Assembly (NCBI GenBank): GCA_000697335.1
Contig: JNEM01012389.1
Span: 1 to 10,935, forward strand
Reading direction: 5' to 3'
Length of the DNA: 10,935 nucleotides
Source of the DNA: Conidiobolus incongruus B7586
Lineage: Eukaryota; Entomophthoromycota; Entomophthoromycetes; Entomophthorales; Conidiobolaceae
In this document: one piece after another, positions 1 through 10,560 of the stretch
Layout: each line of letters opens with the position of its first letter
Position numbering within the stretch: the stretch's first letter is position 1
The notes under the pieces: generated by a model
Told to the model about the DNA's origin: nothing
The model's input: only the letters and a program-made list of their open reading frames with translations
The model's database searches: none
Translations under genes and position numbers: made by a program

Positions 1-2809
1 GGACAGTGTAAAGAGGAGAGCCAGATTTTGGAATTTCTTGTAAAACATGACCTCTGCGACGAGCCAATAAATCGAAAATGATAGAAACACAGTCTGCAGG
101 TGATTGAATTTCAACAGAATAAACTGGCTCCATCAATCTGGGGGAAGCAGTCAAGAAGGCAGAGTAGCATACTCTTCTAGTAGTAGGAATGATTTGACCA
201 CCACCGCGATAAATAGCCTCTGGAGCCAATACAGAGTCTAAAATCTTAAACTTTACATTACGAACTAGTTCGTCACAAAGTGGTCCTTCTCGAGTACCCC
301 ATTGGAAACCTTGTTTAATAGATTCTTTAACAGATCTGAGTAACTTTTTTTCTTCAGAGCTATGTACAGTATCATCCATCAATAAGTTTGGACCTTGGTT
401 ATCAGGTCCAAAAGCCCAAATGGACCTTGAAGCCAATATATCCCATTCATAATTCTTTTCCATATAATTAGCAACTTCCTTAGCGGGCCAAGATGAGTTG
501 ATTTTTCCTCTTTCGATATCCTGACCAAGTCCTTTATCGAGAGGCTCAGCAATCATTGTTAATTTATTCTTTTTATTGGGTGTTTCAGCAAAGCATTTAA
601 ATGAAGAAGTTTCAACAACTGTTTCACAAAAGCTTACAACTGGATCAGCAACCTTGATATCGATTTCTGCATACATTTTGCGAAGGTCATGCATGATAGA
701 GTCCAAATAAAGTTCACCTGTTCCGAGAATGATATGTTCTCCAGATTCTTCTACTCTAGTTTGAGAAATAGGGTAACTCTTTTGAATTTTCCTTAATCCA
801 TCAAGCATTTTTGGAAGCTCGGCGGGATTGATAGGCTCAACAGCAATTTTAAGGACGGGTCGAGTAGTGAATTTAAGTGGAGAAAAGATATATTGATCTT
901 CACCATATGATTCCATACTGACGATTGTTGCAGTTTTAACAATAGAAGCATCTACACCACTTAATAATACCCAATTACCAGGACCAAGTTGAGGAACTTC
1001 GATTGAATATCTGGATACATGAATTGATACCTTTTCAACTGTTTGAACAGTCATATCTTCTTCATCTTCGATGGAGTAACTTTCTCCTAAAACCCTGACT
1101 CTCATACCATTTCTAATAGTACCGCTCATGATTCTACCAAATGCATCAAATTTACTGCCATCAAGAGTTGGATAAAGCTTGGTGATATTGATCATCAAGG
1201 GTCCTGAAGGATCCAAATTGGTCATTGCTTTGGCGATCAAAGAATCCATAGGACCAGTATATGTGGAGGATGTCTTTGAGAATGCATTGGCAAGTGGAGA
1301 AGGGATATGTTCTTTAAGCATCTCAACAAACCCATTTGAGCTTCCTCCAAAGAAAGATTGCATCACAATTTTCAACAGGTCGCGAATGTCTAAAGTGAGT
1401 TGTTTAGGAGTCAAATAGATTCCAAGGGAAGTGAGAGTCCTGTTTAAATCTTCAGGAGACTCGCCAATGGTCTATAATCAAAATGGTTAAACATATAATC
1501 GGCCAATGAAAAAATTATTTACCTGGGTGAATAATTTATATAATGGCTCCAATATGAACTTGACAAATGATCTTGTTTGTCGGTCATCTTTCTTTTTTCT
1601 TTTGAATTTGCGAGATTCAGGATCAAATACAATATCTCCCCATAATCTAAGACTAAATTCTTTTGGATCAATTCCACCATATTGTAGCGAATACATTTGG
1701 GCAAAAGATAGAAGAGTAAAAGACCATCCGAATTGACTACTGCAAAAACAGACATTCCCTAATTCAGGTGATATTCTCAGATCATTATTTCCAGTAGGAC
1801 AATTAGCAATAATCGAATTCACCTCCTCAATGGTATGACGTAATTTGAAATAGGCGTCAGTGGGAGGTAATTTTAATTCTAATATCAAACGATCAATTTT
1901 GTTAATTACAAGCACAATAGGCATATTTAATGAAATGGCATGCTCTATGATATGCTTCGTATTGCACATGACACCTTCAATAGCATCAACCATCAAAACT
2001 ACACCGTCAGAAAGTCTTAAACTAGCAGTAACCTCATCGATGAAATTAACATGTCCTGGAGTATCAATCAAATGAATCAAATGGGTTTTAGTTTTTAAAT
2101 CAGGTAAGAGCAAAGATATAGGACTAGATTTAATACTGCACCCTCTTTGGCGTTCGAGATTATGATAATCAGTGAATCTTTGTGATTTTTCCTGTGATAA
2201 ATCTAAAGTTGGGTGAGTTTCCTCCATTAACATATCCAAAAAGGACGTTTTTCCATGATGAAGATGCCCAACAACTGCAACGCTTCTGATAAGTTCAGGG
2301 TATTCTGTTAAGCTGACTAAATAGCTAATAAATATTAATTATTAATGTTTTACTAAAATTAGATTATTGTTTACTCTTTGCTATAAACAGTAGGGGGTAA
2401 GTCCTTTTCTACAGAATGGAATTTTTTGTTTACGATAGGTTTAACAATTGGTTCAGATAGTGGTTGAGTATCTTCTTCTTGTACAAGGGTTTCCACTTCT
2501 TCACCATATACTTCGGCGGCAGTAGGATAGTACTTTTTATCCTCATGTAACACTATTTGGTTATTGGGATGATCTGAATTAACAATTATTATTAAATTGC
2601 TGAATGTATTTTTAATAGTATTTACCTTGTACACGCATCATTTGCATACCAGTATCGATCTCTTCATCGACCTCACTATCATTTTCTTCACTAGAGGGCT
2701 TTTTCTCTGGCTCAGTCAAAGTAGGTTCAGAGTATTCTTCATTTTCTTCTTCCTCTATTTCTTCATCTCCCAAGTAATTTCCGAATTCATCATATAAATC
2801 GTCATCCAT
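1..2809 (-). CDS. SNU114: Snu114/EFTUD2, U5 snRNP GTPase (partial, C-terminus beyond window)
   Basis: EF-2-like GTPase of the U5 snRNP. In this family it controls U4/U6 unwinding and spliceosome activation and disassembly in the nucleus. Exons by splice sites and conservation: 2626-2809, 2375-2573, 1523-2324 and 1-1471; introns of 52, 50 and 51 bases, all GT-AG, restore one frame giving about 885 residues. The start [14 protein letters not shown] matches the family N-terminus and is followed by an acidic tract. Residues about 68-95 carry the conserved [11 protein letters not shown] and QEEDTQPL. GTPase motifs: P-loop GHLHHGKT (147-154), switch I around RGCSIKSS (188-195), DTPGH (215-219), NKID (269-272). 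Exon 4 carries domain II (FGRIMSGTI), domain III (LGTGELYLD), domain IV ([11 protein letters not shown]) and the start of domain V (from 842), ending in SPLYTV. About 100 residues seem to lie outside the window, judging by the 972-residue human protein. Very secure. Confidence 0.97.
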
Positions 2810-3213
2810 GATAATTCAAATAAATTGAAAAATAAGTTGTATGATTTTATATTTAGTTTTGTAAATTCAGTGTGAATTAATATTTCTATAATAATTAAGA
2901 AATATTTATAAATATTATTTCAGAATGATATCAAGCTGAAAAACGTCAATACATAAATTTATATAACATTATAAGATATATTTATTTATGGGATTACAAT
3001 TGAATTTTATCAATCGAAATAAATCAAAATCACATTTTATATTTTTTTTCAGGCAAAAGTTATTTAAGATATTGAAAAAAATTATTATTTAAGACATATT
3101 ATATTAATAAACAAACTTTTGATATAAGTGTACTATACTGGTAAAGATATATATGATTATATTTATTAATGAAAAAAGTCTATTGATTATATTTAAAATT
3201 CAATCTAAACTTA
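2810..3213. other. Spacer: PRMT3 3' end and SNU114 promoter region
   Basis: This 404-base AT-rich gap separates the PRMT3 stop from the SNU114 start; both genes are read right to left. It must hold the PRMT3 3' UTR, at its right end, and the SNU114 promoter and leader, at its left end. No open reading frame of note, RNA gene or repeat was seen. TATA-like strings abound here, as in all spacers of this window, so no core promoter can be placed. Confidence 0.6.
3162..3167 (-). terminator. Candidate poly(A) signal of PRMT3
   Basis: TTTATT on the plus strand reads AATAAA on the coding strand, about 47 bases after the PRMT3 stop. The distance suits a polyadenylation signal, but AATAAA arises often by chance in DNA this AT-rich, so the call is weak without transcript ends. 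Confidence 0.35.
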
Positions 3214-5416
3214 TTAAGCTAATAAAAACTTTTGTTCTACAGTTTGTTTGACTTGTTGTGATGAACTATGAACTAACTCAGCCTTAATGGTAATTACTAA
3301 TTCTCTAGGATTCAAAGCATGCTTTTTACATTCTAGACTTCCTCTTAAGAAATCTCCTTGTTCAACACTCAAAGAATCTTTAAAGATAAACAAAGTTTGT
3401 TTCCAATGAGTAGCTTTGCTGAATGGACCAGTGCTGAAGGCGATGGGTTGGTCTTGTCCTTCAATAATCATTTCATTAACTGCTTCATAGTTGACAGCAC
3501 CGGATTCGGGGTCAATGGGTGCAATTCCGGTGTCTGAAGCCATGATCCAGTCAAGCTCTTCTTCTTTATTGGTGGTGAATAAAGTATCGAAGTAGCCAAA
3601 TAAACCATGTAAAGTTCCTGATTTAGTCATCAATAATTGGAACTCAGTGGTGAATTCAAGTTCAGAAACATCAATATTCATCAAATTCAATTCCTAGAAA
3701 TGATATTAATAGTGATTAAATTAATGTTTGATTTAAATTCACCTTAATACTGAATAAGTTGGTAATCACAGTGCTCTTGTCCAAAACATCTACCAAAGCT
3801 TCATCATAGCTCATGGATTTCATGGAAGTCATTTTGAATCCATATACATTGTCCCAGAATTCAAATTTATCCTTTATGAGGTGATCATCCATGAAACCAG
3901 CTAACATCATTTGGCAATAGTTGGGAGCTAATAAGCCATCGGGCTTAAGATATCTCTTCTTAGCAACAAGGACGGAATCTAACATAGACTCGAATAAAAG
4001 GAAGTATCCCATCCATTCAGAAATAATGATATCAACTTGAGGCACAGGAAGCTGAATTTCTTCAATCTTGCCTCGAATGAGAGTGATCTTATCTTCAAAA
4101 TTGTTTTCTTTGATGTTAAGTTTGGCTTTTTCAATGATATCAGAGTTGTCAACTGAATAAACATGTTTGGCACCAGCTTGAGCAGCGAACATAGAGAGAA
4201 TACCAGTACCACAACCTACATCCAAGACAACCTAAGCAATTTGAATTTAATTCATATTCCATTTAATTAGGGTGCTTTTAATACCTTATCCTTGAAGTAT
4301 TCAGAGTTTATCAAAATAAAATCTCTATATCCATCAGTTCTAATGGAGTCCTAAAGGATTGTGAATATTGGCTGTAAACACACTAGCACTAAAAATATTA
4401 ACCTTAATCATTTGTTCATGAATATCAACACCAGCATAGCTTTCAAAATAATAGTCGCCTTCAATTTTCATATCTTTAACTTGGCGTTGAATGCTCTTTA
4501 CATCTTCGTCATTATCCCCCTGAACTTCTTTAACTAAAGGATCATAAAAAGACTCTTTAACCATAAGCTTGTATTGCTCAAATTGCTCTTTCAAAGCTGA
4601 TAATTGACTTTCAACGCTCTTGAGCTTCTTCTTATTTTGTCTGAATTGGTAAATTAAAGTTTCGCCTTCGATTGTGGATACTGTATGATACATAAAAGTT
4701 AATGAGTTTTAAATAATATATGGATGTAATTACATCTTTCGCTATATGTTGATTGTGCACTAAATTGAGAAATAGCACCTTCGAAAATATCTTCAAAAGC
4801 TATAAAATCAACTTCAAGTCAATAATTGTTGAATTGAAATGAACAATGCAATAGTATTTACCATATAAAAGAGGATCTTCAGAGAGATGGGGGACTAATA
4901 AATCGTCATCTTGAAATAGAGGTTCTTTACCAGTGAATTTAACCTTAAAAATACTATCCAAATCATTTTCATCAACCTTTTTTCGAATATAATTTAAAAA
5001 TCTAACAGATTGATAAAAATCCAATTCTAAATCAAAAATTAATATGAATATACTGAATAGTATAATATCACCAATTACTCAATTTTAACTTTAATTCTAA
5101 AAAATCAAAATGATGGAGTTGTCTACAATGGAAAAATAATTCACTGGAACTGTCGAACTTTTCAGCACAAAATAAACACTTCATATCTTTAGAATATTCA
5201 TTTTCAGAATCGTTCCAATCTGAGTAATTTTCCATATCTATTTTATGATTATTAATATATAATGATATCATATATTGTATATTTTAGTGTATATATATAC
5301 CTTGATAATCTTCAATTCCAAATTCCGAATCTGAAACTGAAAGATGATCTTGTTCAACTAAATCCTAAAAAATTATTAATTAAAATATTTTAAATTTGAA
5401 ATTAATAATTCACCAT
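3214..5416 (-). CDS. PRMT3: PRMT3, zinc-finger protein arginine N-methyltransferase
   Basis: Type I arginine methyltransferase; the family uses S-adenosylmethionine to make asymmetric dimethylarginine, chiefly on ribosomal protein uS5, in the cytosol. Exons: 5414-5416, 5301-5364, 5079-5237, 4862-5026, 4734-4799, 4403-4680, 4285-4350, 3743-4231, 3214-3693; introns of 49-63 bases; 589 residues against 531 in human. Domains: acidic N-terminus with SDW (28-30); C2H2 finger C43, C46, H59, H64 with CLFC and the same spacing as human; a likely coiled coil (about 159-195); YFESYAG and HEQMIK (to 245); SAM motif DVGCGTG (271-277); acidic D295 of the post-I strand; double-E loop SEWMGYFLLFESML with E339 and E348; THW loop (525-527). 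All catalytic landmarks are present, so the enzyme looks active. A barrel loop at 472-512 is about 38 residues longer than in human. Stop is tandem TAA TAA. The first two exons are the least certain part; M24 in exon 3 is an alternative start. Confidence 0.95.
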
Positions 5417-6950
5417 TTTTAAACTATTATAATATTCTTTTTATCGTTGATTATTTGGGTAACTATAATATTAATTTAATTATTGAATTTTTGTTTTTAA
5501 TTGAAATTTTGAAAATTAATATCTTTAAATTATCTCATTTATATTCTACAAATTATGGGATTTTATACAATACACAAAAAATATTAGAGTAATTCTCATT
5601 TTATCATTATCTCTTATAATATTTGAAACAATGATTATAATTATAATATAATGGAAATTTATTAACTTAAAAAACTTCCAAATCTTTGGTTAAATATATA
5701 GATTTTAAATATATTTATAAATTAAAATCTCACTATATTCCACTTCATATTACATCCCTTGAGTTACTATATAGATATTCTTTTCATCTGTTTAAATTAT
5801 AAACCATTATATTTGAAATATCTCAGTGAACACATTTGTTTAATAATTATTTATATATCAGTGAAGGTATTAGTATATGAGTTAATGGAAAAATCGAATA
5901 CATGTTATTAAACTTATTTTGAAAGATTAATAAGTTTTTCAATATTAGAAATTTGCTGACATTAAAGTATAATATTAAAAAATATTTGCTTGATTATATT
6001 GATTTGATTGTAATTATAAATTATTAATTTAATATATATTTTCATTTAAAATTATTATTCTAATATGTAAAAGCGAGGAATTGAATTTTTGAATGAAAAC
6101 TTTAATAACAATATAATTCCATTCTATATTAATATTCCTTATTAATAATATCGCAATACAATAAATAGGTGGTTTTTGAATATATTTAATATGAAATATT
6201 TCATGATATTCGAATAGAAAATCATTCATTAAATCAATCAGTTACTTTATTCTGAATAATATGTTTAATATAATATTTCAATTCTTTGTAAATAATTGAG
6301 ACTATAATTGACTTTAACATAAACAAAACATATACTTTAATTATTTTCAATTAATCTTATCAAGGTATATCAAAAAAGAACTATAGACAAATAATGAAAA
6401 TAGTACTTAATAATATTTCATGATAATTTTTTATCCTTATAAAGCACTACAAACATTAAATTAAAATCTACCTAATTTAAAAGATTATTCAACCTTATAA
6501 GATATATTTTGTTACATATTGAAACTGATTTTGGATTGTATTTTTAAGTTTGAAATTATATTGTATACTCTTTTCCTAGTCAAAGTAAGTTTATAACTTT
6601 TCATTTATGCACTATTCCTTTCAGTTAAATAAATATTATTATAATGCTTGTATAAATAAAAAGAAGTCAAAGAATAAAAATGTTTAAAAATAAAATTTAT
6701 AATTTGTACTAATAATATAGTGAAATTATTTTATAATAAAACAATTAACCTCTATTACTCATTTATTCATCATTAGATTTATATATATAATTATATTCGT
6801 GTAATTGGTAGTGATTATTTATTGGAATTGTAAAGTTGTTTATATTTGATTAATCTATTAGAAAAATTATTGTCTTACTGAAATGCATAGGATGAAAAAT
6901 TAGACAATTGAATTAATATATTATTTTATTAATAAATTATTTTTATATTA
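5417..6950. other. AT-rich spacer between the arrestin gene and PRMT3
   Basis: About 1.5 kb with no supported gene. The left end must carry the PRMT3 promoter and leader, and the right end the arrestin 3' UTR. The only open frame of any size (6029-6229, minus) encodes a low-complexity string rich in Ile, Asn, Phe and Tyr, as expected from AT-rich non-coding DNA. No tRNA arms, snRNA-like blocks or extended repeats were seen by eye. A 14-base perfect palindrome at 6191-6204 (ATGAAATATTTCAT) is unremarkable at this composition. Confidence 0.6.
6925..6930 (-). terminator. Candidate poly(A) signal of the arrestin gene
   Basis: TTTATT on the plus strand reads AATAAA on the coding strand about 20 bases after the arrestin stop codon. 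The position is suitable, but the motif is common by chance in such AT-rich DNA. Confidence 0.35.
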
Positions 6951-8081
6951 TTAATCCTCATATTTTGGAGGAAAGACATAAGATGGAGGCTGATTAAATT
7001 CAATACTAAGCTTGGTTTTGGGTAGATTTTGAAACTGGAAAGGCACTTCGTATGCAAATAAGCATTGATTAAATGTATGGAAATGGAATTTGATAATAAT
7101 ATGATGAACCGAGTTGATTTCTTTGCAGCGGGATGAGTCAACCCAGTCTAAGCCCTTGGGAATAAAAAGCGCGACCCCCAGCGTCGCTTTCGTAGGATCG
7201 TCCTGACACACAACGAGTCGATGAGTTTGTAGGATTTGCGTGTTGGTCTTGGTTAATACTACTTCACCATCCTTGATGACTCTGACCTCCTGCTTTAAAG
7301 AGAAGCTGGCATGGGTGGGGAAGAAAGTGCTATTCTTTATCTTCCAAAGATCTAAAGTAGCAGTGAAGTGATTCTCCTTAGCAAAGATCATTTCAGGCAA
7401 CTTGAATTTGTACATCACATTGTCTCGTTGATAAGTATGGAATTGGACTTTGATGGGCTCATTCAGCTGGTGTAGCTGCAACACAGATCGGATCAACTTC
7501 ATAGGCTTGACTATTTTATGGATGTTTTTGGGGAGCTGGTCAGAATGGATTTCTACAGATATGGTATAGAAGATGGAGGCAATGCTTGAGTGGTAGGTAG
7601 GAGGGATTTCACCCCATATGATGAATTCAAAAGGAATTGTATGAACTCCGGTTTCAAAAGCCTCGACTTGATCAACCATTGCATGTTCTTGATCATTGTG
7701 GACGATTTGACAAGGATCACTACTCCTCACTCTACCATTCGGTGATGTGATTCTCCTGCCTCTCCACATCATTGAAAGCTTTGGCCTTCCTTTGATTTTC
7801 ATATACCCGTTGAATTCGAAAAATATTCTGCTTATTAATAAAGGCTCCGTCAGTTTAAACTCCAGAATGCCCTGAACAATGGTGTTGCAAACATCCGTAG
7901 TGCCTATGCATATTAGAAATTTAGGAACTCTAATATAACTTTGAAATAACGGAGTTCTTTGCAGGTTAATTGATTTTAGCTTAAGTATTTTCTCAGTAAT
8001 CGAGCTAAACCCTTTGTGAGGATTATCATCTTTATAGGATTCAAAGACTATATGACTATTCCCATTGTTATTTACATTCAT
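6951..8081 (-). CDS. Arrestin-related trafficking adaptor with two C-terminal PPxY motifs
   Basis: Single-exon gene, 376 residues. The ATG at 8079-8081 is preceded 9 bases upstream by an in-frame TAA, so the start is well bounded. The fold matches alpha-arrestins: an N-terminal sandwich (about 52-185) with the opening pattern QGILEFKLTEPLLISRI and the diagnostic stretch GVHTIPFEF then ASIFYTISVEI (145-178), then a C-terminal sandwich (about 205-355). No signal peptide or membrane segment is seen. The tail ends PPSY (365-368) and PPKY (371-374) two residues before the stop; PPxY motifs bind WW domains of Nedd4/Rsp5 ligases. By family knowledge such adaptors bring the ligase to plasma-membrane transporters or receptors for endocytosis; the cargo cannot be read from sequence. 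The gene has no introns and a higher GC level than its neighbours. The exact ART/ARRDC subgroup is unrecognised. Confidence 0.9.
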   Translation of the reverse strand: MNVNNNGNSHIVFESYKDDNPHKGFSSITEKILKLKSINLQRTPLFQSYIRVPKFLICIGTTDVCNTIVQGILEFKLTEPLLISRIFFEFNGYMKIKGRPKLSMMWRGRRITSPNGRVRSSDPCQIVHNDQEHAMVDQVEAFETGVHTIPFEFIIWGEIPPTYHSSIASIFYTISVEIHSDQLPKNIHKIVKPMKLIRSVLQLHQLNEPIKVQFHTYQRDNVMYKFKLPEMIFAKENHFTATLDLWKIKNSTFFPTHASFSLKQEVRVIKDGEVVLTKTNTQILQTHRLVVCQDDPTKATLGVALFIPKGLDWVDSSRCKEINSVHHIIIKFHFHTFNQCLFAYEVPFQFQNLPKTKLSIEFNQPPSYVFPPKYED

Positions 8082-8300
8082 TTTGATAAATTAACAGTAG
8101 CCAGCTTAAATGAGTATACCACAAGTCACTATACTAACACAATAGAATAATTAAGATATCAAAACATTTTTGAAAGATATTGGATGATAAAGTTATTATA
8201 AGTTTATTTGAATTTATAACACCTTAATACTCGATATCACTTTGTGACTTTCCTTACCAATTGAGTCCTATTTTCAAGTTTTAAATTAAAACTTACAATT
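8082..8300 (-). promoter_or_regulatory. Upstream region of the arrestin gene
   Basis: This is the presumed promoter and 5' leader of the arrestin gene. It is less AT-biased than the DNA further right, most clearly at about 8222-8285. On the coding strand that block ends in ATTAAG followed by GTG at 8221, which resembles the exon-intron junctions of PRMT3. The first AG downstream of that donor is the GTTAG at about 8136. This could mark a 5' UTR intron, but it cannot extend the protein because TAA stands in frame just before the ATG. No specific factor-binding site is recognised. Confidence 0.3.
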
Positions 8301-10560
8301 AAATTTTAAAATCATTTATCAAATATTACTATTTTATTAGCAGAATATTAAATAATCATAAAATAATAATATTAGCATCAACATAAAGATAGAATATTAT
8401 AAAAATTAAATTAAATATTATATTTTGAAAGAATAAAATATAATATACTTTAGTATTCATTTTAAATTAACCTAATTACTCTGATAATTTTTGGAATATA
8501 TAAATAATTTAATCAAATTAAATTGATAAAATTTTCATTTAATGTTATGATTAAACTAACATTTCATATTAATTTCACATATATAGAGCCTATAAATTTA
8601 AAACAATATTATAAAGAATAACGAGATATATTTCTACTAATTACAATAATATAATGTAATATCATTTAATCAACATACCAGCAAGAATTATAATTTATTA
8701 TGTTTAATAATTGAATAGTATTATACAAATATAAGCTTTGATGATTGAAAAAACAGTGAAGTTTATTTCTGATCAAGTGAAAGCGAATATGATGTAAGAT
8801 CATTCTAATTAGTAAACCAAAAATTACCCTAGAATAATGAACCAAACAATAAAAGTATCAATTCCAAACCGTGATATTATTTATACCTGTTAAAGGAATA
8901 ATAAAGTTGAATAAATTTTGTTCAGCATTTTTATTGACAAATTACTATACCTTATATTATGTTTAGCCCAATTATACTGATATTCGCAATAAATTGAGAT
9001 TTGTTATCCATATCATTGAAATTTTAGTTCTGATTGAAAATAAGAATGAAATGTAAAAGTATTACTTCTGTAAAAGAAAATTAACATGAATTGATAAAAG
9101 CACTGGAATAGTGTTCAAAATATATTAATATTATATTTTAATTGATTCCTATTAATATTAAGCTGATTTAAATAATTAACAAATTCCAATATTAAATACA
9201 AAGTCATAATTAAATATAAAATTTATATATTTTTTATTATCTGTAAAATTGCAAACTTTCTGAAATATTCTTTCAGTGTTTATAACAGTAATTGCATAAA
9301 ATATAAAGTATTAAATATGATAAATATCTTTAAAGTTAAATAATCAAACAAATTTCATCTAATCAATTCATATTACTCACCAATAATTAATAATACCTTA
9401 ATTTGGCTATTTTGAATTTTATCAAGTAATAAAATAATTCATATTCATATATTTTTATTGTAATTTGAAATTTAATTACCTAAAAATTGATTCAAATCAT
9501 TTAATTTAATATTCTGTCAAATTCTATAGAAATACTTGAAAATGGATAATATGAAAGATAAAAGAAAATATATTGAAAATAAGTACCAGCTTTATAGTAT
9601 AGCAATAAAGGCTTATTAATATAAGCATTACTCTAGTTTTAAAATTTATCAAATATTATTTCAACCATAAAATGAATATAAAAATTATTTTTTTATATTT
9701 AATCCTTTATATTATTAAGCAATTGAATACATTGATAAAATAATAAAAAGTTTGAATATCTATTATATGATGATTATTTTAGTTTATATTAAAACTACTA
9801 ATTTAATAAATAAACAATAAAATGATATAAATTATAATAATTCCATCAAAGCATGGTTAGAAGTTTTCAAAATTACCGAATATGAATATTTTATTATAAG
9901 AGTGCTATTAATTATTAATCTAATATTTTGATTTTAATAACTTATTCTGAATAATAACTCTTTTTATTTTATCTAATAGGAATGAATTTAAAGTCTAAAA
10001 TGTTATATTATATTATTTTGTACTTATCTCTAATATTTATGCCTAAAATTCAAATGGATTACTCGAATTTTTAAAATTTCATACTCGACTCATACTATTG
10101 AATCATGTTAACAATACACAAGTTAATATTTTAACTATTTAAATCATATTAATTTATGCAAACTAGTTAAAAAATCAAAGTTCCATAATATCAAATATCT
10201 TTTAATCAAACATGGTTATTTGTTAAAATACTTATTGCAATCTATTACTTAGTTTTATAAACTGAAAATAGATAAAATAATGATGAAATAAAACGTCTTG
10301 AATATAACTAAATATCAAATATCATTATTTCTAATATATTATAATTATATTATATTTGCATTATAATTTCCAACAAAGTATAATATAATTATGTAAAAGA
10401 TTATATTTATATTGATTATAAAATGAATATATAAATTAATATATTGCATTATAATATTAAATTCAAAATATAAAGTTAATTATATTGAAATATCCTTGTT
10501 CAAGCCTATATAGAAATTGGAGACACTAGGGAGATAAATATTATATTAATTTTAGAAGAC
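8301..10560. other. AT-rich gene-free region
   Basis: More than 2 kb with stops in every frame and no open reading frame above about 65 codons. Hand counts of sample lines give GC near 8-20 percent, against about 35 percent in SNU114 and 40-45 percent in the arrestin gene. Two stretches, about 8755-8890 and 10498-10580, are slightly richer in G and C but match no gene or RNA I recognise. A 14-base inverted repeat lies at 10341-10354 and 10379-10392; such repeats are expected by chance here. Confidence 0.6.

Noticed and set aside
1179-1418. Plus-strand open frame of 79 codons
   Set aside because: It lies antisense inside SNU114 exon 4, whose minus-strand frame is continuous and strongly conserved.
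2597-2797. Plus-strand open frame with a hydrophobic, Phe-rich product resembling a membrane peptide
   Set aside because: It is the antisense shadow of the acidic Glu/Asp tract of SNU114 exon 1; GAA/GAG codons read backwards as Phe/Leu.
2810-3213. TATA-box candidates upstream of SNU114
   Set aside because: TATA strings occur throughout all spacers of this window, so none is informative.
5061-5080. Alternative donor GTGATA for PRMT3 exon 3
   Set aside because: Joining there creates a TGA at the junction. The GTAATT donor just upstream keeps the frame and reproduces the exact human spacing between the zinc finger and the LDFY motif.
5233-5271. PRMT3 start within or just upstream of exon 3 (M24, or the Met at 5271)
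   Set aside because: The Met at 5271 lies in intron sequence. M24 is possible but drops an acidic stretch that resembles the family N-terminus, so it is kept only as an alternative.
6029-6229. Minus-strand open frame of 66 codons in the spacer
   Set aside because: The product is low-complexity Ile/Asn/Tyr-rich, has no recognisable domain, and its length is expected by chance in AT-rich DNA.
7593-7604. A third PPxY-like string (PPTY, residues 160-163) in the arrestin
   Set aside because: It lies inside the conserved arrestin core segment that follows the PFEF strand, where the chain should be folded, so it is unlikely to be a ligase docking site.
10341-10392. Inverted repeat with 14-base A/T arms and a loop of about 24 bases
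   Set aside because: With almost only A and T available, several such repeats are expected by chance in a region of this size.
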